Positions 24,119 through 34,612 are shown, counted from the first letter of the stretch. The stretch is 64,000 bases of DNA from Streptomyces fungicidicus (GCF_003665435.1 NZ_CP023407.1:6311501-6375500); one strand, 5' to 3'. The notes: generated by a model not told the origin, from the sequence alone. Translations and numbers: made by a program.

Positions 24119-26059
24119 ATGTCCGCAGTACCCGAGTCTCCGTCCCGGCCCACGGTCACCGAACGTGAGGCCCGCGAGGTCGCGGAGGCAGCCAGGGAGC
24201 AGGACTGGCGCAAGCCCAGCTTCGCCAAGGAACTGTTCCTCGGCCGCTTCCGGCTCGACCTGATCCACCCCCACCCCCTTCCCGACGACGAGCACGTCCA
24301 GCGCGGGGAGGAGTTCCTCGCCAAGCTCCGCGACTTCTGCGAGACGAAGATCGACGGAGCCCGGATCGAGCGCGACGCGCTGATCCCCGACGAGGTGATC
24401 ACCGGGCTCAAGGAGCTCGGCGCCTTCGGCATGAAGATCGACACCAAGTACGGCGGCCTGGGCCTCACCCAGGTGTACTACAACAAGGCCCTCGCCCTGG
24501 TCGGCTCCGCCAACCCGGCGATCGGCGCGCTGCTCTCCGCCCACCAGTCGATCGGCGTCCCGCAGCCGCTGAAGATCTTCGGCACGAAGGAGCAGAAGGA
24601 GACCTTCCTGCCGCGCTGCGCCCGCACCGACATCTCCGCCTTCCTGCTCACCGAGCCGGACGTCGGCTCGGACCCGGCCCGGCTTGCCACCACCGCCGTC
24701 CCCGAGGGCGACGACTACGTCCTCGACGGGGTGAAGCTGTGGACCACCAACGGGGTCGTCGCCGACCTCCTCGTGGTCATGGCGAGGGTGCCGAAGTCCG
24801 AGGGCCACCGGGGCGGCATCACCGCGTTCGTGGTCGAGGCGGCCTCCGAGGGCGTCACCGTCGAGAACCGCAACGCCTTCATGGGCCTGCGCGGCCTGGA
24901 GAACGGCGTCACCCGCTTCCACCGGGTCCGCGTCCCCGCCTCCCACCGCATCGGCGAGGAGGGCCAGGGCCTCAAGATCGCCCTCACCACCCTCAACACC
25001 GGCCGCCTGTCGCTTCCCGCGATGTGCGTCGGCTCCGGCAAGTGGTGCCTGAAGATCGCCCGCGAGTGGTCGGCGGCCCGCGAGCAGTGGGGCAAGCCGG
25101 TGGCGCTGCACGAGGCCGTCGGCTCCAAGATCGCTTTCATCGCCGCCACCACCTTCGCCCTCGAAGCCGTGGTCGACCTGTCCTCGCAGATGGCCGACGA
25201 GAACCGCAACGACATCCGCATCGAGGCCGCCCTCGCCAAGCTGTACGGCTCCGAGATGGCCTGGCTGATGGCCGACGAACTGGTCCAGATCCGCGGCGGA
25301 CGCGGCTTCGAGACCGCCGCGTCCCTCAGCGCCCGCGGCGAACGGGCCGTACCGGCCGAGCAGATGCTGCGCGACCTGCGCATCAACCGCATCTTCGAGG
25401 GCTCCACCGAGATCATGCACCTGCTCATCGCCCGTGAGGCCGTCGACGCCCACCTCTCGGTCGCGGGCGATCTCATCGACCCCCGGAAGTCACTGGGCGA
25501 CAAGGCCAGGGCGGGCGCCAACGCGGGCGTCTTCTACGCCAGATGGCTGCCGAAACTCGTCGCCGGACCGGGACAGCTGCCCGGCTCCTACGGCGAGTTC
25601 AAGCACGGCATCGACCTGTCCCCGCACCTGCGCTACGTCGAGCGCACCTCCCGCAAGCTGGCCCGCTCCACCTTCTACGCCATGTCCCGCTGGCAGGGGA
25701 AGATGGAGACCAAACAGGGCTTCCTGGGACGGATCGTCGACATCGGCGCCGAACTGTTCGCGATGAGCGCCGCCTGCGTCCGCGCGGAACTCCTGCGCGG
25801 CCGCGGCGAGAACGGCCGCGAGGCCTACCAGCTCGCCGACGTCTTCTGCCGCCAGGCCCGCGTCCGCGTCGAGGAGCTCTTCGGCCGGCTGTGGAACAAC
25901 ACCGACGACATCGACCGCAAGGTCGTCAAGGGCGTCCTCGCCGGCACGTACGAGTGGCTGGAGCAGGGCGTCATCGACCCCTCGGACGACGGCCCCTGGA
26001 TCGCCGACGCCACCCCGGGCCCGTCCCGGCGTGACAACGCGCACCGGCCGATCCGCTGA
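24119..26059 (+). CDS. Acyl-CoA dehydrogenase, long form
   Basis: A 646-residue flavoprotein. It has an N-terminal extension, the FAD-binding core with FLLTEPDVGSDPA and KLWTTNG, the C-terminal helical domain with QIRGGRGFETAASL, and an extra helical tail of about 150 residues. It should oxidise acyl-CoA to enoyl-CoA in fatty-acid beta-oxidation. The length matches the large FadE-type subgroup found in actinobacteria rather than the 380-residue short/medium-chain enzymes. I chose the ATG at 24119, preceded by GAGGTGA, over the GTG three codons upstream. The gene is alone, between terminators. Chain-length preference cannot be read from the sequence. Confidence 0.9.
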   Translation: MSAVPESPSRPTVTEREAREVAEAAREQDWRKPSFAKELFLGRFRLDLIHPHPLPDDEHVQRGEEFLAKLRDFCETKIDGARIERDALIPDEVITGLKELGAFGMKIDTKYGGLGLTQVYYNKALALVGSANPAIGALLSAHQSIGVPQPLKIFGTKEQKETFLPRCARTDISAFLLTEPDVGSDPARLATTAVPEGDDYVLDGVKLWTTNGVVADLLVVMARVPKSEGHRGGITAFVVEAASEGVTVENRNAFMGLRGLENGVTRFHRVRVPASHRIGEEGQGLKIALTTLNTGRLSLPAMCVGSGKWCLKIAREWSAAREQWGKPVALHEAVGSKIAFIAATTFALEAVVDLSSQMADENRNDIRIEAALAKLYGSEMAWLMADELVQIRGGRGFETAASLSARGERAVPAEQMLRDLRINRIFEGSTEIMHLLIAREAVDAHLSVAGDLIDPRKSLGDKARAGANAGVFYARWLPKLVAGPGQLPGSYGEFKHGIDLSPHLRYVERTSRKLARSTFYAMSRWQGKMETKQGFLGRIVDIGAELFAMSAACVRAELLRGRGENGREAYQLADVFCRQARVRVEELFGRLWNNTDDIDRKVVKGVLAGTYEWLEQGVIDPSDDGPWIADATPGPSRRDNAHRPIR

Positions 26060-26070
26060 TCCGCGCGGAC

Positions 26071-26103
26071 GGGAGGGGCCGGCCCGCGGAACCGGCCCCT
26101 CCC
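26071..26103 (+). terminator. 12-bp hairpin after the acyl-CoA dehydrogenase gene
   Basis: GGGAGGGGCCGG pairs perfectly with CCGGCCCCTCCC around a 9-nt loop, 11 bp after the stop codon. Confidence 0.75.
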
Positions 26104-26184
26104 GCACCGGCGCCGCGCACGACACACCCCCGGGCCGCCGGGGCGGGGCCCCGGCGGTGCGCGCGACCCGACACAATGGGGTCC

Positions 26185-27447
26185 ATGACCGACGCTCCAG
26201 CTCCCCTCGCCGACCCGCACCTGGTGTACGACCCCGTCGCGGGAGACGGCCCGAAGGACGTGGTGATCCTCGGCTCCACCGGGTCGATCGGCACCCAGGC
26301 CATCGACCTCGTGCTGCGCAACCCCGACCGCTTCCGGGTCACCGCCCTGTCCGCCAACGGCGGCCGGGTCGCCCTCCTCGCCGAGCAGGCCCGCCTGCTC
26401 CGGGTGCGCACGGTCGCCGTCGCCCGCGAGGACGTCGTACCGGCGCTGCGCGAGGCGCTGTCCGCGCAGTACGGGCCGGGGGAGCCGCTGCCCGAGATCC
26501 TGGCCGGGAAGGACGCGGCCACCCGGCTCGCCGCCTCCGACTGCCACACCGTCCTCAACGGCATCACCGGGTCCATCGGGCTCGCCCCGACCCTCGCCGC
26601 ACTGGAGGCGGGCCGCACCCTCGCGCTCGCCAACAAGGAGTCGCTGATCGTCGGCGGCCCGCTGGTCAGGGCGCTGGCCGCGCCGGGTCAGATCATCCCG
26701 GTCGACTCCGAGCACGCCGCCCTCTTCCAGGCGCTGGCCGCCGGCACCCGGGCCGATGTGCGCAAGCTCGTCGTCACCGCCTCCGGCGGCCCCTTCCGCG
26801 GCCGCACCAGGGAACAGCTGGCGGACGTCACCGTCGAGGACGCCCTCGCCCACCCCACCTGGGCCATGGGCCCGGTCATCACGATCAACTCCGCGACCCT
26901 CGTCAACAAGGGTCTGGAGGTCATCGAGGCGCACCTGCTCTACGACATTCCCTTCGACCGCATTGAGGTCGTCGTGCACCCGCAGTCGTATGTCCACTCG
27001 ATGGTTGAGTTCACGGACGGATCGACACTGGCGCAGGCGACGCCCCCCGACATGCGCGGGCCCATCGCCATCGGCCTCGGCTGGCCCGAACGGATTCCCG
27101 ACGCCGCCCCGGTCTTCGACTGGAGCAAGGCGTCCACCTGGGAGTTCTTCCCCCTCGACAACGAGGCGTTCCCCTCGGTGAACCTCGCCCGGCACGTCGG
27201 CGAGCTCGCGGGAACCGCCCCGGCGGTGTTCAATGCCGCGAACGAGGAGTGCGTGGAGGCGTTCCGCGCCGGCGCGCTGCCCTTCAACGGGATCATGGAG
27301 ACCGTCACCCGGGTGGTCGAGGAACACGGCACCCCGGCGACGGGAACCCCGCTGACCGTGTCGGACGTCCTCGAAGCGGAGACCTGGGCGCGCAAGCGGG
27401 CCCGGGAACTGACAGTCCGGACGGCGAGCGCGGAGGCGCGTGCATGA
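26185..27447 (+). CDS. dxr: 1-deoxy-D-xylulose-5-phosphate reductoisomerase
   Basis: A 420-residue enzyme that converts DXP to 2-C-methyl-D-erythritol 4-phosphate with NADPH, the first committed MEP-pathway step to isoprenoids. LGSTGSIGTQA is the NADPH-binding loop, NKESLIV and SEHAALFQAL are active-site and metal-site motifs, and GPVITINSATLVNKGLE is typical of the family. ATG 26185 gives the N-terminus usual in streptomycetes; an in-frame ATG three codons upstream (26176) is possible. It overlaps the metalloprotease gene by 4 nt, and ispG of the same pathway follows. Confidence 0.95.
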   Translation: MTDAPAPLADPHLVYDPVAGDGPKDVVILGSTGSIGTQAIDLVLRNPDRFRVTALSANGGRVALLAEQARLLRVRTVAVAREDVVPALREALSAQYGPGEPLPEILAGKDAATRLAASDCHTVLNGITGSIGLAPTLAALEAGRTLALANKESLIVGGPLVRALAAPGQIIPVDSEHAALFQALAAGTRADVRKLVVTASGGPFRGRTREQLADVTVEDALAHPTWAMGPVITINSATLVNKGLEVIEAHLLYDIPFDRIEVVVHPQSYVHSMVEFTDGSTLAQATPPDMRGPIAIGLGWPERIPDAAPVFDWSKASTWEFFPLDNEAFPSVNLARHVGELAGTAPAVFNAANEECVEAFRAGALPFNGIMETVTRVVEEHGTPATGTPLTVSDVLEAETWARKRARELTVRTASAEARA

Positions 27448-28748
27448 CGACCCTGATGTTCATCCTCGGCATAGTCGTCTTCGCGGCCGGCCTGCTCTTC
27501 TCGATCGCCTGGCACGAACTGGGCCACCTGTCCACCGCCAAGCTGTTCGGCATCCGCGTGCCCCAGTACATGGTCGGCTTCGGACCGACCCTCTGGTCGC
27601 GGAACAGGGGCGAGACCGAGTACGGCGTCAAGGCGATCCCGTTCGGCGGCTACATCCGCATGATCGGCATGTTCCCGCCGGGCCCCGACGGCCGGCTGGA
27701 GGCCCGCTCCACCTCGCCGTGGCGGGGCATGATCGAGGACGCCCGCTCCGCCGCCTTCGAGGAGCTCAAGCCCGGCGACGACAAGCGGCTCTTCTACACG
27801 CGCAAGCCGTGGAAACGGGTCGTCGTGATGTTCGCCGGCCCGTTCATGAACCTGATCCTCGCGGTCGTCCTGTTCCTGACCGTGCTGATGGGCTTCGGCA
27901 TCCAGCAGCAGACCACCACGGTCAGCTCGGTCTCCCCCTGCGTCATCTCGCAGAGCGAGAACCGCGACAAGTGCAAGGCCGCGGACCCCGAGTCCCCGGC
28001 CGAGGCGGCCGGCATGAAGGCCGGCGACCGGATCGTCGCCTTCGGCGGCGTCCGCACCGAGGACTGGGGCACGCTCTCCGACCTGATCCGCGACAGCGCA
28101 GGCAAGAGCGTGCCGATCGTCGTCGAGCGCGACGGCCGTGAGGTGACCCTCCAGGCGAAGATCGCCACCAACCTGGTCGCCAAGAAGGACGGCAACGGCG
28201 CCTACGTCGAGGACGAGTACGTCAAGGCCGGCTTCCTCGGCTTCAGCGCGGCCACCGGAGTGGTCAAACAGGACTTCGGCGACTCCGTGACCTGGATGAC
28301 CGACCGGGTCGGCGACGCCGTCGACTCCCTCGCCGCACTGCCCTCCAAGGTCCCCGCCCTGTGGGACGCGGCCTTCGGCGACGGCCCCCGCGAACCCGAC
28401 TCGCCGATGGGCGTCGTCGGCGCGGCCCGGGTCGGCGGCGAGATCGCCACCCTCGACATCCCCGCCTCGCAGCAGCTCGCCATGTTCGTGATGCTGCTCG
28501 CCGGCTTCAACCTCTCCCTGTTCCTGTTCAACATGCTCCCGCTGCTGCCGCTCGACGGCGGGCACATCGCGGGCGCCCTCTGGGAGTCGCTGCGCCGCAA
28601 CCTCGCCAGGGTGCTGCGCCGTCCCGACCCCGGCCCGTTCGACGTGGCGAAACTGATGCCGGTGGCGTACGTGGTCGCCGGGGTCTTCGTCTGCTTCACG
28701 ATCCTCGTCCTGATCGCGGACGTGGTGAACCCGATACGGATCTCGTAG
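27444..28748 (+). CDS. Site-2 (RIP) zinc metalloprotease, RseP/Rip1 family
   Basis: A 434-residue intramembrane protease that cuts membrane-spanning substrates such as anti-sigma factors. The zinc motif HELGH is at residues 24-28 in the first membrane helix. A single PDZ domain lies near residues 165-245 (EAAGMKAGDRIVAFGG), and NMLPLLPLDGGHI supplies the third zinc ligand (LDG motif). The gene starts within the dxr stop codon. The dxr - RIP - ispG order is conserved in actinobacteria, although no substrate is encoded here. Confidence 0.93.
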   Translation: MTTLMFILGIVVFAAGLLFSIAWHELGHLSTAKLFGIRVPQYMVGFGPTLWSRNRGETEYGVKAIPFGGYIRMIGMFPPGPDGRLEARSTSPWRGMIEDARSAAFEELKPGDDKRLFYTRKPWKRVVVMFAGPFMNLILAVVLFLTVLMGFGIQQQTTTVSSVSPCVISQSENRDKCKAADPESPAEAAGMKAGDRIVAFGGVRTEDWGTLSDLIRDSAGKSVPIVVERDGREVTLQAKIATNLVAKKDGNGAYVEDEYVKAGFLGFSAATGVVKQDFGDSVTWMTDRVGDAVDSLAALPSKVPALWDAAFGDGPREPDSPMGVVGAARVGGEIATLDIPASQQLAMFVMLLAGFNLSLFLFNMLPLLPLDGGHIAGALWESLRRNLARVLRRPDPGPFDVAKLMPVAYVVAGVFVCFTILVLIADVVNPIRIS

Positions 28749-28803
28749 TGCCCCTCGCCCCGGCCCCGGCCGGGGCCCGCGGACGACACCTTCCGTTCAC
28801 GGC

Positions 28804-28829
28804 GGCCCGGAACCCTGTGGTTCCGGGCC
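28804..28829 (+). terminator. 11-bp hairpin after the RIP protease gene
   Basis: GGCCCGGAACC (28804-28814) pairs with GGTTCCGGGCC (28819-28829) around a 4-nt loop. ispG therefore probably has its own promoter in 28830-28950. Confidence 0.7.
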
Positions 28830-28956
28830 GTCGCCCTTCGAGCGGGTTTACCGGCGCGATGTGCCCCGGCGTCGGCCATTGCCGTAATCTCGGAGCGCGG
28901 AGCCCGCTGCTCACGGGGAGCCGGACCTAGATCCACGACTTGGGGTTGCACAGCAG

Positions 28957-30114
<1,158 letters not shown>

Positions 30115-30127
30115 CGGACCGTCCGGA

Positions 30128-30151
30128 GGCCCGGGCGGAGCCGCCCGGGCC
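30128..30151 (+). terminator. 11-bp hairpin after ispG
   Basis: GGCCCGGGCGG and CCGCCCGGGCC are perfectly complementary with only 2 nt between them, so the folded loop must open by a few pairs. It lies 13 bp after the stop. Confidence 0.65.
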
Positions 30152-30251
30152 GCGGAGGAGGCCAAGCCGGGGTCCGGGGGCGGCGGCCCCCGGGATCCGC
30201 GGGTACAGTGCGGAAACCAGCAGACCCCCTTGTGTGAAGGCCCCGCACTTG

Positions 30252-31097
30252 TTGACGCAGACCACTTCCCGGGTCCTCGAACCGAGCGACCTGGACGCCG
30301 CCCTCGCGATACTCGACCGCGAGCCGGTCTCGAACGCCTTCGTGAAGGCCCGCGTCCAGATCGCGGGCCTCGACCCGTGGCGGCTCGGCGGCGAGATGTG
30401 GGGCTGGTACGAGGGGGGCGTCCTGACGTCCCTCTGCTACGCCGGCGCCAACCTGGTGCCCATCTGCGCCACCCCACGGGCCGTCCGCGCCTTCGCCGAC
30501 CGCGCCCGCCGGGCGGGCCGCCGCTGCTCCTCCGTCGTCGGCCCGGCCGAGCCCACCGCCGCGCTCTGGCGGCTGCTCGAACCCCAGTGGGGCCCGGCCC
30601 GCGAGGTCCGCACCCACCAGCCCCTCATGGTCACCGACCGCGTGTCCGACGTCATAGCCCCGGACCCCCGCGTCCGCCGCGTCCGCAAGGACGAACTGCA
30701 GACGATCATGCCGGCGTGCGTGGCCATGTTCACCGAGGAGGTCGGCGTCTCCCCGCTGGCCGGCGACGGCGGCCTGCTCTACCAGGCCCGGGTCGCCGAG
30801 CTCGTCGGCGCCGGCCGCTCCTTCGCCCGCTTCGACGCCGACGGCAAGGTCGTCTTCAAGGCCGAGATCGGCGCCGCCACCGACCGGGCCTGCCAGATCC
30901 AGGGCGTCTGGGTGGCCCCCGAGCACCGGGGCAGGGGCATCGCCGCCCCCGGCATGGCCGCCGTCCTGCGCTACGCCCTGACGGACATCGCCCCCGTGGC
31001 CAGCCTCTACGTCAACGACTTCAACACGCCCGCCCGCAGGACGTACAAGAGGGTCGGCTTCCAGGAGGTCGGCGCCTTCATGAGCGTGCTGTTCTGA
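30252..31097 (+). CDS. DUF4081/GNAT-family N-acetyltransferase
   Basis: A protein of about 281 residues. An N-terminal DUF4081-like domain (about 1-130) is followed by a C-terminal GNAT domain with the acetyl-CoA loop GVWVAPEHRGRGIAAPGM and the terminal YVNDFNTPARRTYKRVGF. The start is uncertain: TTG at 30252 gives LTQTTSR, TTG at 30249 adds one residue, and GTG at 30234 adds six. AAGG at 30236-30239 favours a TTG. The gene is conserved beside ispG in streptomycetes as I recall. The acetylated substrate is unknown. Confidence 0.8.
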   Translation: MTQTTSRVLEPSDLDAALAILDREPVSNAFVKARVQIAGLDPWRLGGEMWGWYEGGVLTSLCYAGANLVPICATPRAVRAFADRARRAGRRCSSVVGPAEPTAALWRLLEPQWGPAREVRTHQPLMVTDRVSDVIAPDPRVRRVRKDELQTIMPACVAMFTEEVGVSPLAGDGGLLYQARVAELVGAGRSFARFDADGKVVFKAEIGAATDRACQIQGVWVAPEHRGRGIAAPGMAAVLRYALTDIAPVASLYVNDFNTPARRTYKRVGFQEVGAFMSVLF

Positions 31098-31124
31098 GCG
31101 GACGCGCCCTGTAGTCTCCCCGGC

Positions 31125-31700
31125 ATGCTGCGCTTTCCCGGTCACGGCCGCCACCAGCCCGACGACATCGTGATCGGCCCCCTCGACCTGCCCGGCCACG
31201 TCGACGAGGCGCTGGCGGTGCAGGCCGTGGCGTTCGGGCTCGGCCCCGACGAGGTGGCCGTACGCCGGCAGATCGTGCTGCGCCACATGACCTTCCCCGG
31301 CGCCCGGGCCTTCGGCGCCACCGTCAAGGGCCGCCTCGTCGGCTTCGTCTACGGCATGCCCAACGACCGCGCCCACTGGTGGTCCACCGTCGTCGAGCCC
31401 TATCTGCGCGCCCGGGGCCACGACGACTGGCTCGACGACTCCTTCGTCATCACCGAGCTGCACGTCCACCCCCGGTACCAGAAGCACGGCATCGGCCGCG
31501 CCCTGATCACCACCATCACCGACGGCGCCGACCAGCCCCGCTCGATCCTCTCCGCGATCGACGTCGACAGCCCCGCCCGCCACCTCTACCGCTCGCTCGG
31601 CTACCAGGACCTCGCCCGCCAGGTGAACTTCCCCAGCGCCGCCAAGCCCTACGCCGTCATGGGCGCCCCGCTGCCCCTGCTTCGCGCGGACAGCCGATAA
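31125..31700 (+). CDS. GNAT-family N-acetyltransferase
   Basis: A 191-residue protein with an ATG start 27 bp after the previous GNAT gene. The acetyl-CoA-binding stretch is ELHVHPRYQKHGIGRALI, and the C-terminal part has SPARHLYRSLGYQ. It is not similar enough to RimI or other named members for me to assign a substrate. It is probably co-transcribed with its neighbour. Confidence 0.8.
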   Translation: MLRFPGHGRHQPDDIVIGPLDLPGHVDEALAVQAVAFGLGPDEVAVRRQIVLRHMTFPGARAFGATVKGRLVGFVYGMPNDRAHWWSTVVEPYLRARGHDDWLDDSFVITELHVHPRYQKHGIGRALITTITDGADQPRSILSAIDVDSPARHLYRSLGYQDLARQVNFPSAAKPYAVMGAPLPLLRADSR

Positions 31701-31772
31701 CCGATTTCCGCCGCCCCGTCCCGCCCGGCTAACCTCCTGTCATCACCCAGACGCAGCAGGAGTACGTAAACC

Positions 31773-33473
31773 ATGGCGAACGCACCGGTCCAGCGCATGT
31801 CCCAGTTGATGGCGAAGACGCTGCGCGACGACCCGGCGGACGCCGAGGTCCTCAGCCACAAGCTGCTGGTCCGCGCGGGCTATGTCCGCCGTACCGCCGC
31901 CGGCATCTGGACGTGGCTGCCCCTCGGCAAGAAGGTCCTGGCCAACGTCGAGCGCATCGTCCGCGAGGAGATGGACGCCATCGGCGCCCAGGAGGTCCTG
32001 CTCCCCGCCCTGCTGCCGCGTGAGCCCTACGAGGCGACCGGCCGCTGGGACGAGTACGGCCCCGAGCTGTTCCGCCTCCAGGACCGCAAGGGCGGCGACT
32101 ACCTCCTCGGCCCCACCCACGAGGAGATCTTCACGCTGATGGTGAAGGACCAGGCGTCCTCCTACAAGGACCTGCCGGTGATCCTCTACCAGATCCAGAG
32201 CAAGTACCGGGACGAGGCCCGCCCCCGGGCCGGCATCCTGCGCGGCCGCGAGTTCCTGATGAAGGACTCCTACTCCTTCGACCTTGAGGACGAGGGGCTG
32301 GCGAAGTCGTACGCCCTGCACCGCGCGGCCTACCAGAAGGTCTTCGAGCGCCTCGGCCTGGACTACCGCATCTGCGCGGCCACCGCCGGCGCCATGGGCG
32401 GCTCCAAGTCCGAGGAGTTCCTCGCCCCCGCCGAGGCCGGCGAGGACACCTTCGCGGACTGCCCGAACTGCGACTTCGCCGCCAACACCGAGGCGATCTC
32501 CTACGAGCTGAAGCCGGTCGACGCCACCGCTGTCCCGGCCGCCGAGGACATCCCCACCCCCGACACCCCGACCATCGAGACCCTCGCCGCTTCGCTCGGC
32601 GTGCCGGCCTCGGCCACGCTGAAGAACCTGCTGGTCAAGGTCGACGGCGAGATCGTCGCGGTGGGCGTCCCCGGTGACCGTGAGGTCGACATGGGCAAGG
32701 TCGAGGCGCACTTCGCCCCGGCCACCGTGGAGATGGTCACCGAGGCGGACTTCGCCACCCGTCCCGACCTGGTGCGCGGCTACGTCGGCCCGCAGGGCCT
32801 GGACAAGGTGACGTACATCGCCGACCCGCGCGTGGCGCCGGGCACCGCCTGGATCACGGGCGCCAACAAGGCCGGCACGCACACGAAGAACGTGGTCGCC
32901 GGCCGGGACTTCGAGGCCGACGCGTACGTCGACGTGGTCGTGGTGCAGGAAGGCGACCCCTGCCCGAAGTGCGGCACGGGACTGCGCCTGGACCGCGCCA
33001 TCGAGATCGGCCACATCTTCCAGCTGGGCCGCAAGTACGCCGACGCCCTCAAGCTCGACGTCCTCGGCCAGAACGGCAAGCCGGTCCGCGTCACCATGGG
33101 CTCCTACGGCATCGGCGTCTCCCGCGCGGTGGCGGCGCTCGCCGAGCAGACCGCCGACGACAAGGGGCTGTGCTGGCCCGCGGAGGTCGCCCCGGCCGAC
33201 GTCCACGTGGTCGCCGCGGGCAAGGCGCTGCAGACGGAGCTCGCGCTCGAGGTCTCCGAGAAGCTGTCCGCCGCCGGTCTGCGGGTCCTGGTCGACGACC
33301 GTCCGGGAGTCTCCCCGGGTGTGAAGTTCACCGACTCGGAGCTGATCGGCGTCCCGCAGATCCTGGTCGCGGGCCGCCGCGCCGCGGAGGGCGTCGTCGA
33401 GCTCAAGGACCGCCGCACGGGCGAGCGCGAGGAGCTGACCATCGAAGAAGCCCTCACCCGCCTCACCCCCTGA
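31773..33473 (+). CDS. proS: Prolyl-tRNA synthetase
   Basis: A 566-residue class II synthetase that charges tRNA-Pro with proline. Motif 2 is near SKYRDEARPRAGILRGREF. The inserted YbaK-like editing domain spans roughly residues 230-390. The motif 3 segment MGSYGIGVSRAVAALAE and the anticodon-binding domain follow. The length is that of the bacterial-type enzyme with the editing insertion. The ATG is preceded by CAGGAG, and a 12-bp terminator hairpin follows the gene. Confidence 0.96.
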   Translation: MANAPVQRMSQLMAKTLRDDPADAEVLSHKLLVRAGYVRRTAAGIWTWLPLGKKVLANVERIVREEMDAIGAQEVLLPALLPREPYEATGRWDEYGPELFRLQDRKGGDYLLGPTHEEIFTLMVKDQASSYKDLPVILYQIQSKYRDEARPRAGILRGREFLMKDSYSFDLEDEGLAKSYALHRAAYQKVFERLGLDYRICAATAGAMGGSKSEEFLAPAEAGEDTFADCPNCDFAANTEAISYELKPVDATAVPAAEDIPTPDTPTIETLAASLGVPASATLKNLLVKVDGEIVAVGVPGDREVDMGKVEAHFAPATVEMVTEADFATRPDLVRGYVGPQGLDKVTYIADPRVAPGTAWITGANKAGTHTKNVVAGRDFEADAYVDVVVVQEGDPCPKCGTGLRLDRAIEIGHIFQLGRKYADALKLDVLGQNGKPVRVTMGSYGIGVSRAVAALAEQTADDKGLCWPAEVAPADVHVVAAGKALQTELALEVSEKLSAAGLRVLVDDRPGVSPGVKFTDSELIGVPQILVAGRRAAEGVVELKDRRTGEREELTIEEALTRLTP

Positions 33474-33479
33474 CCGCCT

Positions 33480-33506
33480 GGGCCCACCACCACAGGTGGT
33501 GGGCCC
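33480..33506 (+). terminator. 12-bp hairpin after proS
   Basis: GGGCCCACCACC pairs perfectly with GGTGGTGGGCCC around a 3-nt loop, 6 bp after the proS stop codon. Confidence 0.8.
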
Positions 33507-33544
33507 CGCCGCAGCTGCGGGCACCCCCGCCGCAGCTGCGGGCA
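33506..33544. repeat. Two 18-bp direct repeats, 21-bp period
   Basis: CCGCCGCAGCTGCGGGCA occurs at 33506-33523 and again at 33527-33544. Each copy contains the palindrome CCGCAGCTGCGG. There are only two copies and no array, so it is not a CRISPR. Confidence 0.75.
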
Positions 33545-33561
33545 GTCGTGCCGCATGGGCG

Positions 33562-33604
33562 GTGGGGGCACCTCCCGCTCGAGCGAAGCCGAGAGTGGGG
33601 GAGG
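33562..33604. repeat. REP-like palindromic element containing CTCGAGCGAAGCCGAGAG
   Basis: A G-rich arm, a CTCGAG core and a GAGAGTGGGGGAG arm form an imperfect inverted repeat. It matches a type of intergenic palindrome I recall as very common in Streptomyces. It sits between the converging proS and APH-like genes. Confirmation needs a genome-wide search. Confidence 0.55.
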
Positions 33605-33685
33605 GTGGGCGCAGCGGCACCCGGCAGGCGCCGGCTCGCTCCGCCTTCCCCGCCCGGCGTCAACGCGCTGCCCAGCAAGACACCC

Positions 33686-34612
33686 TCAGAGCCAGCCGGC
33701 GAACTCCAGCAGGAGTTCCGCGTCCCGCTCCCGCCCCACACGCCGCGCCCGCACCCCCGACTCCACCGCCCGGAACAGCGTCCACCCGGCCAGCCGCTCC
33801 CGGTCGACCTCCAGCGACTCCGCGAGCCGCTTCACCCGCCGCCGCGTAGTCGTGGCCCCCGCCGGCTGGGCGATCAGATCCTCCACCCGATCTCGCACCA
33901 GCCGCGCGAGATCGAACGCCTGCTCCCCGACCACCGGGTCCGGCCCCACCGCCAGCCACGGCATCCGCTCCCCGCTCAGCACCTTGCTCTGCCGGAACGT
34001 GCCGTGCAGCAGACGCCGCTCGGGCGGCGCCGCCACCAGTTCCTCCCGGGCCGCCAGCGCCGCCTCCACCAGCGGCGCCACCTCCGGGTCGGCGTCCGCG
34101 CTCGCACGCATCGCCCGCGCCTGCCGCCCCGTCCGCTCGGCCACCGTCTCGAAGTCGTGCCCGTCCGGCGGGTCCACCCACAGCCGGCGCAGCGTCCCCG
34201 CCGCCTCCAGCAACGCCTTCGCCTCCGGCAACGACCGCACCGAGACATCCGGATGCAGCCGTTCCAGCAGCAGCACGCCCTCGGTTCCGGCCCCGGCCCC
34301 AGTCCCGGAGGAAGCCGGCGGCTCCAGCAACTGGACCGCTCCCCGCCCGTCCCAGTGGGCCAGCGCCGCCCGCTCGCTCTCCGGGCGCGCCCGGCGCGGC
34401 GCCAGCTTCAGCACCGCGGGCGTCCCGTCGGCCGTCCGCACCAGCACCACCAGGCTGCTGCGCCCGCCCGGCACCTGCACCCGCTCCACGGTCAACTCGC
34501 GCCGTGCGACGGCCTCCTGCGCCGCCTCCGGCAGCCTCTCCAGCCAGTCGTCACCCTCGGGGGCCGTCTCACCGAGCGCCCTCACCAGACGCTGCGGCGG
34601 TGCGAAAACCAT
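33686..34612 (-). CDS. Degenerate aminoglycoside-phosphotransferase-fold protein, probable pseudokinase
   Basis: A 308-residue protein with an APH/choline-kinase fold. The beta-3 strand has a lysine in PAVLKLAPRR (Lys69), and the order of helices follows the family. The catalytic loop, normally HGDxxxxN, reads HGTFRQSK at residues 203-210, so both the catalytic Asp and the metal-binding Asn are missing. The second metal Asp region reads VGPDPVVGEQAFD instead of the usual IDP-type motif. Phosphotransfer is therefore unlikely, although Lys69 and the fold remain. It is leftward and followed at a distance by proS in convergence. It may bind a ligand or a partner. It is not a credible antibiotic-resistance enzyme. 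Confidence 0.75.
   Translation of the reverse strand: MVFAPPQRLVRALGETAPEGDDWLERLPEAAQEAVARRELTVERVQVPGGRSSLVVLVRTADGTPAVLKLAPRRARPESERAALAHWDGRGAVQLLEPPASSGTGAGAGTEGVLLLERLHPDVSVRSLPEAKALLEAAGTLRRLWVDPPDGHDFETVAERTGRQARAMRASADADPEVAPLVEAALAAREELVAAPPERRLLHGTFRQSKVLSGERMPWLAVGPDPVVGEQAFDLARLVRDRVEDLIAQPAGATTTRRRVKRLAESLEVDRERLAGWTLFRAVESGVRARRVGRERDAELLLEFAGWL

Noticed and set aside
33506..33544. Possible CRISPR from the 18-bp repeats
   Set aside because: Only two copies, a 3-bp spacer and no cas genes.
33686..34612. Aminoglycoside-resistance gene
   Set aside because: The fold matches but the catalytic Asp and metal-binding Asn are missing.
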